From Nitriliruptoraceae bacterium (lineage in GTDB: Bacteria > Actinomycetota > Nitriliruptoria > Nitriliruptorales > Nitriliruptoraceae), in assembly GCA_007117945.1 (NCBI GenBank), contig SKTN01000128.1, positions 1 through 8,920 of the forward strand: 8,920 nt of DNA. The letters are read 5' to 3'. Below, one piece after another: positions 5,531 to 8,920 of the stretch. The notes below the pieces were generated by a model. It made no database searches and was not told the DNA's origin. It worked only from the letters and a program-made list of their open reading frames with translations. The first letter of the stretch is position 1, and every line of letters begins with the position of its first letter. The position numbers were made by a program, and so were the translations under genes.

Positions 5531-7495
5531 ATGCCTGAGTACCTGGCTCCAGGTGTCTACATCGAGGAGACGAGCTTCCGTCAGAAGACGATCGAGGGCG
5601 TGAGCACCAGCACGGCCGGTCTCGTCGGACCGACGCGCTTCGGTCCGATCACTGGGGCACCCGAACTGCTCACCAGCTACTTCGAGTTCGAGCGCATCTA
5701 CGGCGGCATCGACAGCCTGCGCTTCGGCGAGGACACGATCGCCAACGACCTCGCCCATGCCGTGCGCGGGTTCTTCGAGAACGGCGGGCGTCGGTTGTAC
5801 GTCTCCCGGGCGTTCACACCGCCCGCGGTGGAGGACCCTCCCGACGATCCCGACGACGGCCGGGCCGGGGCCCTGGCCCCAGGCATCGCCTCGAGGGTGA
5901 TCGGCGGCGAGGCGGGCAGCGCCGCCGGCCGCCTGCGGGTCAGGGCCCGCCACCCGGGGCGCGCCGGCAACGTGCTCGTCACGTTCGCGATCCGGGTGGG
6001 CCCCGACATCCTGGTCGCCGGGTCCGGTGCGGCCCCCACCCGCCTCTCGGGCGCCGCCGCCTTCGACACGGTGCTGGTGGTCGACACCGCGACACCGGCG
6101 GAGGGGGACGAGCCCGAGCCACCGGCGCTGTACTGGCTCGAGGACCACCTCGACGACGACCAGCGCACCACCTTCCGGCTGCGCCCCGCCGGCGCGCCAC
6201 CCGATGACAACGATGAGATGCCGCTGGTCACCGAGCTGACCGACCGCGGCGTCCACGTGGTGACCGTGTCGGTCACCGTCGCACCCATGGGCCGTTCCCT
6301 GGACGAGCGGACCTACGAGGACCTGGCTCCCGACCCGCGACACCGCCGTGCGTCACTGCTGGAGGAGTTCGCCGCCGTCCCGGCGCGACGGGCGACGCAG
6401 CTGTACGTACCGATCGTGCTCGACGGCAACGGCAACGACGCCGCGCTCAGCGACGGGGTCGCCGTCATGGATCGGATCCTGGCCGAGGCGTCGGGGGCAG
6501 CGGCGACCGCGAGCTACATCCAGTCCCGTCTGCTGTCGGTACCCCCGGCAGCGGTGGAGGCGCGGGTCCAGCTGGCCGACGGCAGCGACGGCGGGCGGCC
6601 GGATCTCGCGACCTTCGAGGGGCGTGAGGCCGATGACGGCAGCAAGTCGGGTCTGCTCGCCTTCGAGGACCTCGAGGACATCTCGATCCTCGCCGCGCCG
6701 GGCTCGACCCGCCGGCGCCCCGGTGGGAGCGGACCCGCCGAGGTGGCGTCGATCCAGCAGGCGTTGCTCTCGCACTGCGAGCGGATGCGGTACCGGATCG
6801 CGGTACTGGATCCACCCGACGGTGCGCTCGTCAGCGACATCCGGGCCTACCGGGCACGGATGGACTCGACCCACGCCGCGCTCTACTACCCGTGGATCTC
6901 GATCATGGACCCCCTGACCGGACGGGAGATCATCACCCCGCCATCGGGGTTCATCGCCGGTGTCTACGCCCGCAACGATGTGGAGCGCGGCGTCCACAAG
7001 TCACCCGCCAACGAGGTGGTCCGGCTGGCGATCGGGTTCGAGCAGTCGATCAACAAGGGCCAGCAGGACGTCCTCAACCCCGAGGGCATCAACTGCCTGC
7101 GCGCCTTCGAGGGACGGGGCCTCCGGGTGTGGGGCGCACGCACCATCACCTCCGATCCCGAGTGGCGGTACGTGGCGGTGCGGCGCTACTTCGCCTACCT
7201 GCAGCGCTCGATCGACAAGGGGACCCAGTGGGCGGTGTTCGAACCCAACGGCCACGTGCTGTGGAACAAGGTCCGGCGCACCGTCGAGGACTTCCTGTTC
7301 AACGAGTGGAGCTCCGGCCACCTGATGGGGGAGACCACCGACGAGGCGTTCTTCGTCACCTGCGACCGCTCGACCATGACCCAGAACGACTTCGACAACG
7401 GCCGGCTGATCTGCCTGGTCGGCGTCGCGCCGCTCCGGCCGGCCGAGTTCGTCATCTTCCGTATCGGCCAGAAGACCCTGGACAGCCGGGGGTAG
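5531..7495 (+). CDS. Contractile tail sheath protein
   Basis: The protein has 654 residues, longer than compact sheaths such as Pvc2 (about 350) because of a large insertion. The N-terminus is canonical (PEYLAPGVYIEE at 2-13, then VSTSTAGLVGPTRFGP, with the 'FFENGGRRLYVSRAF' element at 81-95). This N-terminal arm takes part in the sheath interlock in known systems. Residues about 98-300 form a variable inserted region with acidic, proline-rich stretches (EDPPDDPDDG), probably surface-exposed on the particle. From about 365 the conserved body resumes (GLLAFEDLEDISILAAPG). The C-terminal Phage_sheath_1 domain spans about 430-650 and includes YYPWISIMDP, GREIITPPSGFIAGVYARND (464-483), RGVHKSPANE, LNPEGINCLRAFEGRGLRVWGARTI and the final strand PAEFVIFRIGQ. 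It polymerises around the tube and contracts to drive it. It has a strong ribosome binding site and is followed 13 bases later by the tube gene. Intact and confidently assigned. Confidence 0.96.
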   Translation: MPEYLAPGVYIEETSFRQKTIEGVSTSTAGLVGPTRFGPITGAPELLTSYFEFERIYGGIDSLRFGEDTIANDLAHAVRGFFENGGRRLYVSRAFTPPAVEDPPDDPDDGRAGALAPGIASRVIGGEAGSAAGRLRVRARHPGRAGNVLVTFAIRVGPDILVAGSGAAPTRLSGAAAFDTVLVVDTATPAEGDEPEPPALYWLEDHLDDDQRTTFRLRPAGAPPDDNDEMPLVTELTDRGVHVVTVSVTVAPMGRSLDERTYEDLAPDPRHRRASLLEEFAAVPARRATQLYVPIVLDGNGNDAALSDGVAVMDRILAEASGAAATASYIQSRLLSVPPAAVEARVQLADGSDGGRPDLATFEGREADDGSKSGLLAFEDLEDISILAAPGSTRRRPGGSGPAEVASIQQALLSHCERMRYRIAVLDPPDGALVSDIRAYRARMDSTHAALYYPWISIMDPLTGREIITPPSGFIAGVYARNDVERGVHKSPANEVVRLAIGFEQSINKGQQDVLNPEGINCLRAFEGRGLRVWGARTITSDPEWRYVAVRRYFAYLQRSIDKGTQWAVFEPNGHVLWNKVRRTVEDFLFNEWSSGHLMGETTDEAFFVTCDRSTMTQNDFDNGRLICLVGVAPLRPAEFVIFRIGQKTLDSRG

Positions 7496-7502
7496 GAGGG
7501 AG
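7495..7502 (+). promoter_or_regulatory. Strong ribosome binding site of the tube gene, overlapping the sheath stop
   Basis: GGAGGGAG shares its first G with the sheath TAG stop (7493-7495) and ends six bases before the GTG at 7509. It is the same octamer as at 5516-5523. It supports the GTG start, which leads directly into the conserved tube N-terminus. Confidence 0.7.
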
Positions 7503-7508
7503 CTCACC

Positions 7509-7961
7509 GTGGCGTACCGCGAGAAGCCCTACAGCCAGTTCAACTTCCTCGTCGACATCGGCGGTCCTGCGGCCGACGAGCCCTCGGGTGGGTTCCAGGA
7601 GGTCTCCGGTCTCGGCCTGGAGATCAACGTCGCCGAGTACCGGGCGGGCAACAAGAAGGACAACGCGCCCGACAAGATCCCCGGCAGCTACACGGTCCCG
7701 GACGTGACCCTCAAGCGCGGCGTGATGGGCGATGACGCCCTGTACAGCTGGCTCGATGACGTCCGCAACGGCCGCTACGAGGCACCGCGCACCGTCACGA
7801 TCCAGCTGCTCAGCGAGGACCGCCAGACCGTGGCGTCGGTGTGGAAGCTGACGAACGCCTTCCCCTCGACCTACTCGGGTCCCGAGCTCAGCGGTGCCGG
7901 GACCGACGTGGCCGTCGAGGAACTCGTCCTGGCGTGTGAGAGCATCGCCATGGAGTTCTAG
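7509..7961 (+). CDS. Inner tube protein, T4 gp19 / Pvc1 type
   Basis: The protein has 150 residues, the usual length for the tail-tube family related to T4 gp19, Pvc1 and Hcp. The N-terminus YSQFNFLVDIGG and the following GGFQEVSGLGLEINVAEYR are diagnostic. They are followed by KIPGSYTVPDVTLKRGVMGD (55-74), LYSWLDDVRNG (78-88), RTVTIQLLSED (94-104) and a C-terminal LTNAFPSTYSGPELSG...VAVEELVLACESIAMEF. Subunits stack as hexameric rings to form the rigid tube that the sheath drives outward. The GTG start is fixed by the strong Shine-Dalgarno six bases upstream. The gene lies between sheath and sheath-like genes and is closely spaced with both (13 and 2 bases). No anomalies are seen. Confidence 0.95.
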   Translation: MAYREKPYSQFNFLVDIGGPAADEPSGGFQEVSGLGLEINVAEYRAGNKKDNAPDKIPGSYTVPDVTLKRGVMGDDALYSWLDDVRNGRYEAPRTVTIQLLSEDRQTVASVWKLTNAFPSTYSGPELSGAGTDVAVEELVLACESIAMEF

Positions 7962-7963
7962 GG

Positions 7964-8920
7964 GTGGGGATCGCCACCGCGCAGCGACGGCCACGGATCA
8001 CCTTCGAGGTGATCCCGCCACCGCTCGCCGACAGCCTGCCACGCATGGACGTGGCGGGTTTCGTCGGCGTGGCGACCACGGGGCCCATCGACGTCCCCGT
8101 CCTGGTGGAGGATGTCACCCGCTACCGCGAGGTGTTCGGGACCGATCCGGTCCTGGCCCGCGACCCGGCCACCGGCCGTGATCGCCTCGCCCACCTCGGT
8201 CCGGCCGTCGAGGCGTTCCTGCACAACGGCGGACGCCGCTGCTGGGTCGTCCGGGTCGCGGGGGACGACGCGGTGGCCACGGCCTTCGAGGTGCCGGGCC
8301 TCGTGTACGCGGTGGACGGTGCGTGGCAGACACCGAGGTTGTGGGCCCGCTCGCGGGGCACCGGGTTCGACCACGTGCGGCTCGCGGCGTCCCTGGCCGC
8401 GGACGCGTTGCCGGCGATCACCCGCATCGATGCGCAGCGGCTCCTGCTGGCCGCTCGCGCCACCCTGGTCCCGGGGGACCTGCTGCGCGGCAGCAACGTC
8501 CGGGACGGGCGTCGGCGGTTGCTGGTGGTCGCCGCCACAGAGGTCGTCAACGGGGCCACCGCCTGCACCTGGGACCGGGCATGGCGGGTCACGGACGACC
8601 CGGATCCCGGGGTCGCGTTCACCCCGGAGGACGCACCCTTCGACACCCCGGGCGACTGGGTCGTCGAACGCGTGACGCTGACCCTGGGCGTCATCGATGG
8701 ACAGCACCTCGTCGCCCGGCTCGCGGGGCTCGGATGCGATCCTCGTCACCCACGTTTCGCCGGTGCCCTGCCCGACGACCAGGTGCTGTTCGCAGCCCTG
8801 CTGCCTGGAGGCCGACCCGGCGCCGGGGGGACGACGGCGGCGACGCCGGCCGTGGCGGCGCTGTGGGACGAGGTCGGCTCGCCGCGCTTCCCCCTCGCCG
8901 CTGCCGCCGGGCCGGCCCAG
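7964..8920 (+). CDS. Second, divergent sheath-like protein, cut by the right edge
   Basis: The frame is open for 319 codons and continues past the window. The start is GTG 7964, two bases after the tube stop; the GGAG at 7952-7955 inside the tube's last codons is a well-placed ribosome binding site, suggesting coupling. The N-terminus lacks the PGVYIEE arm of the main sheath and reads ITFEVIPPPLADSLPRMDVAGFVGVATTGPIDVPVLVEDVTRYREVFG in order over residues 12-59. It then has AVEAFLHNGGRRCWVVRV (about 81-98), equivalent to FFENGGRRLYVSRAF of the main sheath, so it is a sheath-fold paralogue. Residues 140-270 (DALPAITRIDAQRLLL, RATLVPGDLLRG, WVVERVTLTLGVIDG) are beta-rich and specific to this copy. 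Several injection systems carry more than one sheath protein, and a divergent copy could form a specialised layer at the base or cap. The C-terminal sheath domain would lie outside the window, so whether it is complete is unknown. Confidence 0.8.
   Translation, partial: MGIATAQRRPRITFEVIPPPLADSLPRMDVAGFVGVATTGPIDVPVLVEDVTRYREVFGTDPVLARDPATGRDRLAHLGPAVEAFLHNGGRRCWVVRVAGDDAVATAFEVPGLVYAVDGAWQTPRLWARSRGTGFDHVRLAASLAADALPAITRIDAQRLLLAARATLVPGDLLRGSNVRDGRRRLLVVAATEVVNGATACTWDRAWRVTDDPDPGVAFTPEDAPFDTPGDWVVERVTLTLGVIDGQHLVARLAGLGCDPRHPRFAGALPDDQVLFAALLPGGRPGAGGTTAATPAVAALWDEVGSPRFPLAAAAGPAQ

Noticed and set aside
5291..6343. A 350-residue minus-strand open frame
   Set aside because: It is opposite the accessory-protein and sheath genes and has no motif of its own.
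7958..8749. A 263-residue minus-strand open frame
   Set aside because: It is antisense to the second sheath-like gene, which has a ribosome binding site, sheath motifs and an uninterrupted frame to the edge.
1..8920. CRISPR array, tRNA, rRNA, insertion sequence or attachment site
   Set aside because: No regularly spaced long repeats, cloverleaf-like sequence, transposase or flanking terminal repeats were seen on either strand.

Overview
This is GC-rich DNA whose coding density, GTG starts, SARP-type regulator and ECF-like sigma protein suggest an actinobacterium (Actinomycetota). A deep-branching group such as Nitriliruptoria or a relative is possible, but the sequence alone does not settle this. 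The most important content is the left part of a contractile injection system locus of the phage-tail-like, extracellular (eCIS) type, read on the + strand from about 3740 to beyond the right edge.

Layout. Positions 2-493 (+) hold the 3' end of a cupin-domain gene that enters from the left. It converges on a two-gene minus-strand operon. The first gene of that operon (2380 to 1653) encodes a protein with two membrane helices followed by ECF sigma regions 2 and 4, and its reading frame is interrupted by an apparent one-base loss in a C run at 1808-1810. It overlaps by ATGA the second gene (1656 to 619), a single-pass membrane protein whose outer part consists of three cysteine-rich InlB-like/'bacterial repeat' modules. 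A 333-bp divergent intergenic region (2381-2713) carries a good sigma70-like promoter in each direction and a perfect 9-bp inverted repeat between them. On its right is a small SARP (winged helix plus BTAD) regulator gene, 2714-3610 (+).

Between the SARP gene and the injection genes (3611-3742) lie three identical heptamers at exactly 11-bp spacing, followed 9 bp later by a weak -10. This is the published architecture of SARP-activated promoters. Then come, all on +: a 70-residue small protein (3743-3955), a DUF4255/Pvc16-type cap protein (4036-4638), a protein of about 290 residues with a carboxypeptidase-regulatory-like beta domain (4635-5507, ATGA overlap), the contractile sheath (5531-7495, 654 aa), the inner tube protein (7509-7961, gp19/Pvc1 type) and a second, divergent sheath-like protein (from 7964, open at the right edge).

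How they work together. Sheath and tube polymerise into the contractile barrel, and the DUF4255 protein probably caps it. The sheath-like paralogue and the beta-domain protein are probably accessory parts. Baseplate, spike, AAA ATPase and cargo genes would be expected to the right of this window. The SARP is the obvious candidate activator of the operon. The divergent membrane sigma-like/repeat-protein pair looks like an envelope-sensing module that could feed into the same regulatory region, but that link is inference from position only.
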